From Chloroflexota bacterium (lineage in GTDB: Bacteria; Chloroflexota; Dehalococcoidia; UBA2979), in the NCBI GenBank assembly GCA_003670575.1, contig QWRD01000009.1, forward strand, positions 1 through 50,169: a DNA stretch of 50,169 bases. Reading direction: 5' to 3'. Of this stretch, positions 31,898-41,178 are shown piece after piece. Every line of letters begins with the position of its first letter. Position 1 is the first letter of the stretch. The translations under genes were made by a program, and so were the position numbers. The notes beneath the pieces were generated by a model. That model saw only the letters and a list, made by a program, of their open reading frames with translations, was not told the origin of the DNA and did no database searches.

Positions 31898-33109
31898 ATG
31901 GCTGACCTGCTCACCCTCACACCACCCATGCCCGGCGCGGCGCAGTTGCAGTGCGAGACCGACACCGGCATCGCCACGATCCCGCTCGCCGACGAGGTGT
32001 CGTTCGGCTCCTGGCAGCGCGGCATCCCCGAGGCGTACTGGAGCCTGGACGCGGAGGAGCTGACGGCGCGCATCGGTGCGGCACGGAAGACCCTCGGCAC
32101 GCGCGCGGTGATCCTCGGCCACCACTACCAGCGTGAGGACATCATCGAGTTCGCGGACGAGCGCGGCGACTCCTTCGCGCTGGCGCAGTACGCGGCGGAG
32201 CGGCCGGAGGCGGAGTACATCGTCTTCTGCGGCGTGCACTTCATGGCGGAGGCGGCGGACATCCTCTGCGCCCCCCACCAGCAGGTGATCCTCCCCAACC
32301 TGGAGGCCGGCTGCTCCATGTCAGACATGGCCTCGGTGCCGGACGTGCTTCAGGCTTGGCGCGAGCTGGGCGAGCACTTCGGGACGACCGACGACATCAT
32401 CCCGGTGACGTACATGAACTCGGCGGCCGCGCTGAAGGCGTTCTGCGGCGAGCATGGCGGCGTGGTCTGCACCTCCTCGAACGCCGGGAAGGTGCTCGAC
32501 TGGGCGTTCGAGCGCGGCAAGCGCGTCTTCTTCTTCCCGGACCAGCACCTCGGCCGCAACACCGGCCACGCGATGGGCATCGGGCTCGATGAGATGGTGC
32601 TGTGGGACTGGCGACGGCCCGCGGGCAGCCTCGGCGGGGCGAAGCCCGAGGCGCTCGACCGCTCGCGCATCATCCTCTGGCAGGGTCACTGCAGCGTGCA
32701 CCAGCGCTTCTCCGTGACGCAGATCGAGGCGGCACGCCAGCGCTACCCCGGCGCGAAGATCGTCGTGCACCCGGAGTGCCGCCACGACGTGGTGCAGGCG
32801 GCCGACGCCAACGGCTCCACCGCGTACATCGCGAAGTACGTCGCCGAGGCCCCGGCCGGCGCGATCATCGGCATCGGCACCGAGATCAACCTCGTGTCGA
32901 GGCTGGCGAAGGAACACCCCGACAAGACGGTGTTCTGCCTGGACCCGGTGGTCTGCCCGTGCAGCACGATGTACCGCGTACACCCCGCGTACCTGGCGTG
33001 GGTGCTGGAGTCGCTGGTGCGCGGCGAGGTGGTGAACCGCATCGAGGTGCCAGCAGAAACCAAGCGCCACGCGCGCGTCGCCCTCGAGCGCATGCTCGCG
33101 CTGAAGTAG
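31898..33109 (+). CDS. nadA: quinolinate synthase A
   Basis: 403 residues from the ATG at 31898, which has GAGGA eight bases upstream. A further in-frame ATG at 31862 lies inside the palindrome without a ribosome site. The NadA signatures are VILGHHYQREDIIEFAD, GVHFMAEAADIL, NSAAALKAFCGEHGGVVCTSSNA, HPECRHDVV and DPVVCPCSTM. Three conserved Cys hold the 4Fe-4S cluster that activates dihydroxyacetone phosphate condensation with iminoaspartate. nadB starts 39 bases downstream and nadC 2.4 kb further, completing de novo NAD synthesis from aspartate. Confidence 0.96.
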   Translation: MADLLTLTPPMPGAAQLQCETDTGIATIPLADEVSFGSWQRGIPEAYWSLDAEELTARIGAARKTLGTRAVILGHHYQREDIIEFADERGDSFALAQYAAERPEAEYIVFCGVHFMAEAADILCAPHQQVILPNLEAGCSMSDMASVPDVLQAWRELGEHFGTTDDIIPVTYMNSAAALKAFCGEHGGVVCTSSNAGKVLDWAFERGKRVFFFPDQHLGRNTGHAMGIGLDEMVLWDWRRPAGSLGGAKPEALDRSRIILWQGHCSVHQRFSVTQIEAARQRYPGAKIVVHPECRHDVVQAADANGSTAYIAKYVAEAPAGAIIGIGTEINLVSRLAKEHPDKTVFCLDPVVCPCSTMYRVHPAYLAWVLESLVRGEVVNRIEVPAETKRHARVALERMLALK

Positions 33110-33148
33110 CGCGCGCCACATGACGCATCACTCGCCCGCCACGCCTCG

Positions 33149-34717
33149 ATGACCTCGCACCAGCCGCCGCAGGCGCGCTACGACGTCGTCGTCGTCGGCT
33201 CCGGGATCGCCGGGCTGTACGCGGCGCTGCAAGCACACGAGCACGGCAGCTCCGTACTCGTCGTCACCAAGGGCAGCATCGACGAGGCGAATACCCGCTA
33301 CGCGCAGGGCGGGATCGCCGCGGCCGTCGGCCCCGAGGATTCCGCCGAGTCGCACTGGCAGGACACGATGGACGCCGGCGCGGGCCTCGTCGATGAGGAG
33401 GCGGCGCACGTGCTCACCTCGGAGGCGGCGGACCGCATCGCGGACCTCGTGCGCTACGGGGTGCGATTCGACGCCTCCGACGGCGAGGTGTCGCTGGGCC
33501 GCGAGGCTGCGCACTCACACTCGCGCATCCTGCACGCCGGCGGCGACGCCACAGGCTTGGAGATCGAGCTCTCGCTCGCCGGCCTCGCGCAACGCGAGGG
33601 CGTCACGGTAATCGAACACGCGCTCGCCGACGGCCTGCTGCGCGACAGCGCCGGCCGGGTGAGCGGCATCGATGTATTCGACTGGCGAGGCAGCATCGGG
33701 CTGCGCTTCGAGGCGGGCGCTGTGGTGCTCGCCACTGGCGGCGCAGGCCAACTGTATCGCTACACAACGAACCCGCCGGTCGCGACGGGCGACGGCATCG
33801 CGCTCGCCTACCGCTCCGGCGCGGAGGTGATGGACCTGGAGTTCACGCAGTTCCACCCGACCGCGCTACGACTGCCGGGGGTACCGGTGTTCCTGATCTC
33901 GGAGGCCGTGCGCGGCGAGGGCGCGCTGCTCTACAACACCCGCGGCGAGCGCTTCATGCCGAAGTACCACCCGCTCGCCGAGCTCGCGCCGCGCGATGTG
34001 GTCGCGCGCGCCGCGACCCGCGAGATGGCGGAGACCGGCAGCGACCACGTGCTGCTGGACATCACCACGCGCGACGAGGACTGGCTGGCCGCGCGCTTCC
34101 CACAGATCTACCGCACCTGCCTCGACGTCGGGCTGAACCTCGCGCACGACCGCATCCCGGTCTCGCCCGCCTCGCATTACACGATGGGCGGGGTGCGCAC
34201 CAACATCTGGGGCGAGACGACGCTGCCCGGGCTGTACGCGGTGGGCGAGGTCGCCTGCACGTCCGTCCACGGCGCGAATCGCCTCGCCAGCAACTCGCTG
34301 CTGGAGACCGTGATCTTCGCGAAGCGTGCGGTGCAGCGCATCCTCGAGGACGCGTCGGGCGGCATCGCGCCGACGCCCGACGCGCGGTCGCTCCCCGCCA
34401 CACACGACGGCGTGCCGGTGCCCGGCGCCGACGAGGTACGCGCGCTGATGTGGGACAACGTCGGCATCGAGCGCGATGGCGCGCGCCTGCGCGAGGCCGT
34501 CGACCGCCTCGCACACTGGCAAGCGGCGTTCGAGGCGGCGACGCGCGGTGGCCTCGTCAGTCGCGCGCAGCACGAGTTGCGATCGCTGCTCACGTGCGGG
34601 CGGCTGGCCGCCGATGCAGCGCTCGCACGCGAGGAGTCACGAGGCGCGCACTACCGCCTCGACTTCCCGGAGCCGCGCGAGGAGTGGCGTCGGCACCTCG
34701 TGTATCGCGCGTGGTGA
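33149..34717 (+). CDS. nadB: L-aspartate oxidase
   Basis: 522 residues. The FAD-binding Rossmann fold is at the N-terminus (VVVGSGIAGLYAAL). Family signatures are NTRYAQGGIAAAV, EFTQFHPTAL, GGVRTNIWGETTLPGLYAVGEVA and GANRLASNSLLE. The C-terminal helical domain is shorter than in E. coli NadB. It oxidises L-aspartate to iminoaspartate, the substrate of NadA, using oxygen or fumarate as acceptor. The conserved active-site stretch HPTAL carries the His/Thr that distinguish it from succinate dehydrogenase. It is co-transcribed with nadA. Confidence 0.95.
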   Translation: MTSHQPPQARYDVVVVGSGIAGLYAALQAHEHGSSVLVVTKGSIDEANTRYAQGGIAAAVGPEDSAESHWQDTMDAGAGLVDEEAAHVLTSEAADRIADLVRYGVRFDASDGEVSLGREAAHSHSRILHAGGDATGLEIELSLAGLAQREGVTVIEHALADGLLRDSAGRVSGIDVFDWRGSIGLRFEAGAVVLATGGAGQLYRYTTNPPVATGDGIALAYRSGAEVMDLEFTQFHPTALRLPGVPVFLISEAVRGEGALLYNTRGERFMPKYHPLAELAPRDVVARAATREMAETGSDHVLLDITTRDEDWLAARFPQIYRTCLDVGLNLAHDRIPVSPASHYTMGGVRTNIWGETTLPGLYAVGEVACTSVHGANRLASNSLLETVIFAKRAVQRILEDASGGIAPTPDARSLPATHDGVPVPGADEVRALMWDNVGIERDGARLREAVDRLAHWQAAFEAATRGGLVSRAQHELRSLLTCGRLAADAALAREESRGAHYRLDFPEPREEWRRHLVYRAW

Positions 34718-34728
34718 CCCGCCGTCGG

Positions 34729-35334
34729 CTACCCGTTCGGTGCGCGATGCAGTCCTGCGTACAGCGCATCCAACGACGCGCCGCCGAACTCCGGATACCG
34801 CCGCGCCATCGCCCGCGCGACAGCCACCGAGACGACCGCGTCGTTCGTCGCATCGTGCAGGCGCAGCGCCTCGCACTCGTAGTGGCGAGCCACGTCCACG
34901 AGCTTGCGCGAGCCGAGCCGCGAGGGGTCGAGCCTGCGGTCGTGCGCGAGCGGGTCGATGACGATGAGCTCGGGCAGGCTCCGGTTCAGTCGCTCCGCGC
35001 GCACACGCATGAAGCCAAGGTCGAACGGCGCGTTGTACACCACCAACGGAATCCGGGCAGCGGCAATCGCTTCCAGGCGCTCCAAGATCCCGAGTGCGGC
35101 ATCGGCGGCAGAGATGCCCTCGCGCTCTGCTCGCTCGTTGGATATGCCGTGAACGGCGAACGCTCCCGCCGCGATCGGTCGCCCGGGATCCACGAGCGTG
35201 CTCCAGGAGTCGGGCAGCAGCCTGCCATCACTGTCGACATGCACAAGCGCGATCTGGACGATCTCATCCGTGTTCGGGCTGAACCCGGTCGTCTCCAAGT
35301 CGAACGCGGCGATCACACCATCGGCCCAACTCAC
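34729..35334 (-). CDS. DEDDh 3'-5' exonuclease (DNA polymerase III epsilon-like)
   Basis: About 201 residues from a GTG at 35334 with AGAGGA ten bases upstream. Exonuclease motifs: Exo I FDLETTGFSP (Asp and Glu), Exo II YNAPFDLGFM (Asp) and Exo III HDATNDAVVS (His and Asp), which makes it DEDDh. It is the length of a bare exonuclease domain, without polymerase or helicase domains. It could proofread, process RNA ends or take part in DNA repair. It lies opposite to and between nadB and nadC. The C-terminal 25 residues are Gly/Ala rich. Confidence 0.85.
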   Translation of the reverse strand: MSWADGVIAAFDLETTGFSPNTDEIVQIALVHVDSDGRLLPDSWSTLVDPGRPIAAGAFAVHGISNERAEREGISAADAALGILERLEAIAAARIPLVVYNAPFDLGFMRVRAERLNRSLPELIVIDPLAHDRRLDPSRLGSRKLVDVARHYECEALRLHDATNDAVVSVAVARAMARRYPEFGGASLDALYAGLHRAPNG

Positions 35335-35398
35335 GCGTGGGTTCCTCTCATACGGGCAGCGACCAAACGCAGTATGACCGAGAAGTGAGAGACTGGGC

Positions 35399-35433
35399 GT
35401 TGCCTCGCGGATGGGGTCCGCGCGCAACACGGC
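35399..35433. promoter_or_regulatory. hairpin or operator upstream of nadC
   Basis: An interrupted inverted repeat, GTTGC-CT-CGCGGA then TCCGCG-C-GCAAC with TGGGG in the loop, lies about 35-65 bases before the nadC ATG. It could be an RNA hairpin in the nadC leader or a protein site. It does not match the nadA palindrome. Confidence 0.35.
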
Positions 35434-35466
35434 TTTTCATATTCACACCGCCACCAGGAGGCTCCC

Positions 35467-36342
<876 letters not shown>

Positions 36343-36380
36343 CCGCTACTGCGCGACAGCGCTCGGGCGGGGGAGATGTG

Positions 36381-36932
36381 ATGCAGCAGGTAATCATCGT
36401 CACGGGACCGGCGGGAGCCGGGAAGTCGAGCGTCGCCGCCGCGCTGTGCGAGCGGTTCGACCGCATGGTGCACATCGAGGTGGATACGCTGCGCCACATG
36501 GTGCGCGCCGGCTACCGCCACCCCTGGATCGAGGGCGACGCGCAGGCCACGGAACAGCGGCTGCTCGCCACCCGCAACGCTGCGGCGATCGCCCGCGAGT
36601 GTGTCGCGCTGCGCTACGCCGTCGTCATCGATGATGTCGCGCAGTCCTCGGTCGCCGCGCAGTACCGCGAAGCGCTCGCCGGCATCGATGCGCACGTGCA
36701 CTTCGTGACGCTGCTGCCAAGCCTCGAGGTATCACTCGCCCGCGATACCGACCGCAGCGCGAGCATCCCTGATCGCGTGCGCGCCCTCCACGCCGAGTTC
36801 AGCGCGGAGGCTGCCGCGGGCGAACTGCCGGGCATCGTGCTGGACACCTCGAACGACCCGGATGCGGCGCTGACCGCCGACCGCGTGCAAGACGCAGTCG
36901 GGCAGGGCGTGGCGCTGTTCATGGAGCCGTAG
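36381..36932 (+). CDS. P-loop nucleotide kinase-like protein
   Basis: 183 residues from the ATG at 36381 with GGGGGAG seven bases upstream. The Walker A motif is VTGPAGAGKSSVAAAL. The next helix and strand (MVHIEVDTLRHMVRAGYRHPWIEG) resemble the lid of small kinases. A Walker B-like strand reads YAVVIDDVAQ. The C-terminal half follows the adenylate-kinase-like AAA_33 layout. The substrate is not clear; the family includes shikimate and nucleoside kinases and small-molecule modifying kinases. It follows nadC by 38 bases on the same strand, so it may be co-transcribed. Confidence 0.7.
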   Translation: MQQVIIVTGPAGAGKSSVAAALCERFDRMVHIEVDTLRHMVRAGYRHPWIEGDAQATEQRLLATRNAAAIARECVALRYAVVIDDVAQSSVAAQYREALAGIDAHVHFVTLLPSLEVSLARDTDRSASIPDRVRALHAEFSAEAAAGELPGIVLDTSNDPDAALTADRVQDAVGQGVALFMEP

Positions 36933-36937
36933 GAGCC

Positions 36938-37029
36938 CTCACACCCGGCCCCTCTCCCCTCACGGGGCGAAGGGGGGCAAGAATCGCGCTCTGCCCCCTC
37001 CCCCTTCACGGGGGAGGGTTGGGGTGGGG
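36938..37029. repeat. GC-rich intergenic repeat, copy A
   Basis: A G/C-only stretch with the stem CCCTCCCCC-ttcac-GGGGGAGGG (36996-37018) followed by GTTGGGGTGGGGG. It sits in a convergent junction between the kinase and dtd genes. A shorter copy occurs at 47509-47556, also at a convergent junction. The hairpin could act as a bidirectional terminator. Confidence 0.65.
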
Positions 37030-37069
37030 GTTTCGGGACCGACGTACGGGGAACGAAACGACGCACGCC

Positions 37070-37528
37070 CTACCCACTCGCGCTGTCGAGGATGATCGTC
37101 ACCGGGCCGTCGTTCTCACACTCCACCCGCATGTGCGCGCCAAAGCGACCCGTCGCAACCTCGACCCCTCGTTCGCGGAGCGCAGAGGCGACGGCCGCGA
37201 ACAGCGGCGCGGCGAGATCCGGCGCAGCAGCCTCGAAGAACGAGGGGCGTCGCCCCTTCCGCGTGTCGGCGAGCAGCGTGAACTGGGAGATGAGCAGCAC
37301 CGCGCCACCGGCCTCGATCACCGAGCGCTCCATGCTGCGTGCTGCCTCGGCGTTGTCGCTGGGGAACAGCCGCAACTCCGCGATCTTGCAGGCGGCCCAC
37401 TCAACCTCGGCAGTGGTATCGCCACTCGCAACACCGAGGTAGACCAGCAGTCCGTGCTCAATAGCGCCGACGAGGTCGCCCGCCACGCTGACGCGCGCGT
37501 GGGTCACGCGCTGGAGAACGGCACGCAC
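37070..37528 (-). CDS. dtd: D-aminoacyl-tRNA deacylase
   Basis: 152 residues from a GTG start. It has the DTD core RAVLQRVTHARVSV, LVYLGVASGDT, and the two catalytic motifs LLISQFTLLADTRKG (SQxxL) and NDGPVTIILDS (NxxPVT). The enzyme removes D-amino acids from tRNAs and so protects translation. It is cytoplasmic and dimeric. It sits on the minus strand next to the FmdB-like gene, and is one of several tRNA-related genes in the window. Confidence 0.95.
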   Translation of the reverse strand: MRAVLQRVTHARVSVAGDLVGAIEHGLLVYLGVASGDTTAEVEWAACKIAELRLFPSDNAEAARSMERSVIEAGGAVLLISQFTLLADTRKGRRPSFFEAAAPDLAAPLFAAVASALRERGVEVATGRFGAHMRVECENDGPVTIILDSASG

Positions 37529-37543
37529 GGGATGGGGCCGAGG

Positions 37544-37900
37544 CTAGTCGTCGGCGGAGGAGGACTTGGTTGCCTTCGGCTTTGCCGCTGGCTTCTTGGC
37601 GGCTGGCTGCTTCGCCGCCGGCTTCGCATCGGCGTCGCTGCTGTCACCGCTGGCACCATCGTCGGCACCACCATCGTCATCGGAACGTGAGCTGCTGCGG
37701 TCCTCGCCGACACCGCTGCGGAGGGTTCTCTTGGAATCGGTGGCGTACCAGCCGGAGCCCTTGAACACGATGGAGGGGGCGCTCAGCAGGCGGTGGGCCG
37801 GCTTCTTGCAGCGCTCGCAGGGCTGATGGGCGGGGGAGCCGAAGGGCTCCTGCTTCTCATAGCGGTGTCCACCCTCGCACTGATAATCGTAGAGCGGCAC
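37544..37900 (-). CDS. FmdB-family zinc-ribbon protein with Lys/Pro/Ala-rich tail
   Basis: About 118 residues from a GTG start at 37900 (VPLYDYQCEGGHRYEKQEPF), the typical start of FmdB-type regulators. The zinc ribbon has C-x(n)-CERCKKP. The second half is an acidic stretch (DDDGGADDGASGDSSDAD) followed by a repetitive basic tail (KPAAKQPAAKKPAAKPKATK), which resembles histone H1-like tails of nucleoid proteins. FmdB domains are usually short and found near C1 or amide metabolism; the extension is lineage-specific. It may bind nucleic acid. Confidence 0.7.
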   Translation of the reverse strand: MPLYDYQCEGGHRYEKQEPFGSPAHQPCERCKKPAHRLLSAPSIVFKGSGWYATDSKRTLRSGVGEDRSSSRSDDDGGADDGASGDSSDADAKPAAKQPAAKKPAAKPKATKSSSADD

Positions 37901-38245
37901 GGGAGGATCCTCTCCGGGGGAACCGGTCTGGCAGCATGCGCCAGCGCCTACGTTCGCGTACCCCACGGTATTTGGCTGACGGGTAGGCCTGTAGTGTAGG
38001 GATGCCCTGCGCGGCAGGCAACGGGAGGCTGGCCTCAGCGGGCCGGACGAGGCTATACTACGGGACCCGAACGGGAACCCGGTTGGCCCCGCTTCGTGGG
38101 CTATTGCCCAACCCATCGATGAGCACTCATCATCGATGAGATTCGATCAGACCGCCGAATACCCGCCGCGTGCGTGTGTCTGGCGCGGTGTCTCGCGTAT
38201 CGGCTACATGGTGACAGCCCGCCTGATGCGGGCGAGGAGGACTTG
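37901..38245 (+). promoter_or_regulatory. rpsB promoter and structured leader
   Basis: This 345-bp gap between the FmdB-like gene and rpsB has a TATACT -10 box at 38054-38059 with no strong -35. Downstream, the leader has nested hairpins (GGTTGG...CCAACC around GCCCcgcttcgtGGGC, about 38080-38113) and a 9-bp inverted repeat CATCGATGA...TCATCGATG (38114-38122 and 38130-38138). The leader is about 180 bases, long for an ordinary 5' UTR. Such leaders of rpsB often bind S2 or other factors. Confidence 0.55.
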
Positions 38246-38986
38246 GTGGCAGCTGGCGTTTCAATGCGGCAAATGCTGGAAGCGGGCGTGCACTTTGGTC
38301 ATCAGACCAGGCGCTGGAACCCGCACATGCGCCCGTTCATCTTCACAGAGCGCCACGGCATCCACATTCTGGATCTCGGCAAGACCGTGCCGTTGCTGGA
38401 TCAGGCCCTCCAGCAGGTGCGCGCCGTCGCGTCCTCTGGCCAGCAGGTGCTGTTCGTAGGCACCAAGAAGCAGGCCCGTGAGACGCTGCGTCAGGAAGCA
38501 GATCGCTGCGGAATGCCGTACATCAACACTCGATGGCTGGGGGGCACGCTCTCCAACTGGGCCACGATCACGCGCCGCATCGCCTACTTCAAGGAACTTG
38601 AGGAGCGCGCCAACCTGGGCGAGGATCTCCGCATCACCAAGAAGGAGCGCCTGCTCCTGCAGAAGGAGTACGAGCGCATGGAGCGCTCCTTCGGCGGGCT
38701 GCGCGGCATGCAGCGCCTCCCCGGCATGCTCTTCATCGTCGACCCGACGATTGAGACCATCGCCGTGCTGGAAGCCAACAACATGAACATCCCGATTGTC
38801 GCGATGTGCGACACCGACGCGAACCCGGACCTGATCACGCACCCGATTCCCGCGAACGACGACGCCATCCGCTCGATCCACCTGATCGCCGGGCGCATCG
38901 CCGACGCGGTCATCGAGGGTCGTGCCTACGGTGAAGTCGAGCAGGAAGCCACGCGCGAGAGCATGAGCGCCGCGCTGGCTGAGTAG
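38246..38986 (+). CDS. rpsB: 30S ribosomal protein S2
   Basis: About 247 residues from a GTG at 38246 with AGGAGG five bases upstream. The alternative longer start at 38174 lies inside the leader. S2 signatures are SMRQMLEAGVHFGHQTRRWNP, FIFTERHGIHILDL, LFVGTKKQARE, NTRWLGGTLSNW and IPANDDAIRSI. It binds the 30S head and recruits S1. It opens the gene string that continues with tsf, frr, uppS, cdsA, dxr and rseP. Confidence 0.97.
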   Translation: MAAGVSMRQMLEAGVHFGHQTRRWNPHMRPFIFTERHGIHILDLGKTVPLLDQALQQVRAVASSGQQVLFVGTKKQARETLRQEADRCGMPYINTRWLGGTLSNWATITRRIAYFKELEERANLGEDLRITKKERLLLQKEYERMERSFGGLRGMQRLPGMLFIVDPTIETIAVLEANNMNIPIVAMCDTDANPDLITHPIPANDDAIRSIHLIAGRIADAVIEGRAYGEVEQEATRESMSAALAE

Positions 38987-39134
38987 GTCGTAGACCGCAA
39001 CTTCGGAACAAGACGGGCGATGCGCCAGGCGTGACCAAAGGGGCCACTCCGAGCGCATCGATCGTTTAACAAGCAACCTCGGCGTCCGTCCGCAGCCAAC
39101 CGGAGCGCGCCGCCAGAACTCGAGGAGCACTGCC

Positions 39135-39638
39135 GTGGTATCCGTTGACGACGTCAAGCGCCTGCGCGAGGCCACCGGTGCCGGGGTGATGGACGCCAAG
39201 CGCGCACTCGAAGAGGCCGGTGGCAACTTCGACCAGGCGCGCACGCTGCTGCGGGAGCGCGGCATGGCCGCCGCAGCAAAGCGCGCCGACCGTGAGACTG
39301 GTCAGGGCACCGTGGAGTCCTACCTCCACGGCGGCGGGCGCATTGGCGCGCTGGTGGAACTGAACTGCGAGACGGACTTCGTCGCACGTACGGACGCCTT
39401 CAAGGAACTCGCCCGGAACATTGCGATGCAGGTTGCCGCGATGAACCCGCTGGCGATCCGACCGGAGGACGTGCCTGCCGACTCAAACGGCACCCCCGAG
39501 CAGAACGCGCTGATGACCCAATCCTTCATCAAGGACAGCAGCAAGACCATCCAGCAACTGATCCAGGACGTGATCGCCACCACCGGCGAGAACGTACGGG
39601 TCGCGCGCATCGCACGGTTCGAGCTCGGACAGCAGTAG
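39135..39638 (+). CDS. tsf: translation elongation factor Ts (short form)
   Basis: 167 residues from a GTG start with GAGGAGC upstream. The UBA-like N-terminal helices read SVDDVKRLREATGAGVMDAKRALEEAGG. The core includes GRIGALVELNCETDFVAR and FKELARNIAMQVAAMNP, and the end is GENVRVARIARFELGQ. The second core subdomain and the coiled-coil module of the longer E. coli type are absent, as in other short EF-Ts proteins. It recycles EF-Tu-GDP to GTP form. pyrH, which normally follows, is not present between tsf and frr. Confidence 0.94.
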   Translation: MVSVDDVKRLREATGAGVMDAKRALEEAGGNFDQARTLLRERGMAAAAKRADRETGQGTVESYLHGGGRIGALVELNCETDFVARTDAFKELARNIAMQVAAMNPLAIRPEDVPADSNGTPEQNALMTQSFIKDSSKTIQQLIQDVIATTGENVRVARIARFELGQQ

Positions 39639-39789
39639 GCCCTCGGCGACACTGGCGCCCGCCCGGGAGCGGCACACGAATCGCGTGTCCTCGCATGGGT
39701 GGGCGCGGCTGCGGTATCGTTTATCCCCCGCCGCACCGCTGCCACGGACCACTTGCCGCCCAGCGGTGGGGCCCCAGCCGAGGATCACC

Positions 39790-40347
39790 ATGAGCGAAGA
39801 AACCCTGCTGGACGCCGATGACCGCATGGACAAAGCGGTGCAGGCGTACAGCAACACCCTGGACACCGTGCGCACCGGCCGCGCCAACACGGCGCTGGTG
39901 GAGCACCTCCACGTCACGCACTACGGCCAGTCCATGCCGCTGAACCAGCTGGCGACGCTGGCCGCACCGGACGCCCAACTGATCACCGTGCAGCCCTGGG
40001 ATCGAGGCACCTTCGACTCGATCATGAAGGCGATCCAGACGAGCGACCTCGGCATCAACCCCTCCAGCGATGGCCACGTCATTCGCCTCCCGATCCCCCC
40101 GCTCAACGAGGCGCGACGCAAGGAGCTGGTGAAGCAGGTACACGGGAAGGCCGAGGAGGCCCGCGTCGCGCTGCGCAATATCCGTCGCTCCGCTATCGAC
40201 GAGCTGCGGAAGGGCATGCGCGCCGGCGAAATCCCCGAGGACGAGGAGCGCCGCAGCGCCGAGGAGATCGACCAGCTGACGCAGCAGCACAATGAGAAGG
40301 TGGATCAAATCACTCGCGCTAAAGAGCGGGAGCTGATGGATGTCTAG
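39790..40347 (+). CDS. frr: ribosome recycling factor
   Basis: 185 residues from the ATG at 39790 with GAGGAT nine bases before. Typical content: RMDKAVQAYSNTLDTVRTGRANTALVEHL, QLATLAAPDAQLITVQPWD, IQTSDLGINPSSDGHVIRLPIPPL and RKELVKQVHGKAEEARVALRN. It splits the post-termination ribosome with EF-G. The gene stands in the usual order before uppS. The region upstream (39639-39789, 151 bp) has no gene; pyrH is missing there. Confidence 0.96.
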   Translation: MSEETLLDADDRMDKAVQAYSNTLDTVRTGRANTALVEHLHVTHYGQSMPLNQLATLAAPDAQLITVQPWDRGTFDSIMKAIQTSDLGINPSSDGHVIRLPIPPLNEARRKELVKQVHGKAEEARVALRNIRRSAIDELRKGMRAGEIPEDEERRSAEEIDQLTQQHNEKVDQITRAKERELMDV

Positions 40348-40419
40348 TCACGCCACGGCGCCTGGTACGATCGCACCCTCGGGAGCGGAGCTTCGGACGG
40401 GTGCCTCCCGGACTGCTGC

Positions 40420-41175
40420 GTGGTAGTCCAACCCGCCGTCGCCGCCGCGCCCGTCCCGCACCTCGACTCTCGGCCGCAGCACGTCGCGATCATCATGGAT
40501 GGCAACGGGCGCTGGGCGGAGGGCCGCGGCCTCTCGCGACAGGAGGGCCACCGCGCCGGCGCTGAGAATCTGCGCGTCGTGATCGAGCGCTTCGGCCAAC
40601 ACCAGGTACCCGTGCTCACACTGTTTGCATTCTCCACGGAGAACTGGGGCCGTCCGCGCGCAGAGGTGGACGGCATCATGCGCCTCGCAGGCCGCGTGAT
40701 TGACCGCGAGATGACCGCGCTTCACGAGACCGGCGTGCGCCTCTGCCACATCGGCGACCTCGAGGGGTTGCCGAAGGGGCTGCAGAAGCGCGTCAAGGCG
40801 GCGGTGGAGCGCACTGCGGGAAACACCGGCATGACGGTGAACCTGGCGTTCAACTACGGCGGCCGCGCGGACATCGTTGCCGCCGTGCGCACACTGGTCG
40901 CGGCGGGCGCAACCGCCGAGCAGATCACCGAGGAGGCGATCGCCGCCCACCTCACGACGGCCGGCCAGCCGGATCCCGACCTGCTGATCCGCACCGGTGG
41001 CGAGCACCGCATCTCCAACTTCCTCGTCTGGCAGGCCGCCTACTGCGAGTACCACTTCACCACCACCCAGTGGCCGGACTTCGGCCCGGCTGAGGTGGAC
41101 GCCGCGCTGGTGGAATTCAGCCGACGGCGACGGCGATTCGGCCTGGTACCGGGCGAACCCGGCCGCGGCGGCTGA
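40420..41175 (+). CDS. uppS: isoprenyl transferase (undecaprenyl diphosphate synthase family)
   Basis: 251 residues from a GTG start. It has the Mg2+ and substrate-binding IIMDGNGRWAEGRGL, a GHRAGAENLRVV loop, FAFSTENWGRP, NLAFNYGGRADI and PDLLIRTGGEHRISNFLVWQ, with the closing TTTQWPDF. This is the cis-prenyl transferase family that builds the C55 lipid carrier for cell-wall and glycan synthesis from FPP and IPP. Its product feeds cell envelope assembly next to cdsA and the isoprenoid genes dxr and ispG. Confidence 0.96.
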   Translation: MVVQPAVAAAPVPHLDSRPQHVAIIMDGNGRWAEGRGLSRQEGHRAGAENLRVVIERFGQHQVPVLTLFAFSTENWGRPRAEVDGIMRLAGRVIDREMTALHETGVRLCHIGDLEGLPKGLQKRVKAAVERTAGNTGMTVNLAFNYGGRADIVAAVRTLVAAGATAEQITEEAIAAHLTTAGQPDPDLLIRTGGEHRISNFLVWQAAYCEYHFTTTQWPDFGPAEVDAALVEFSRRRRRFGLVPGEPGRGG

Positions 41176-41178
41176 ACA

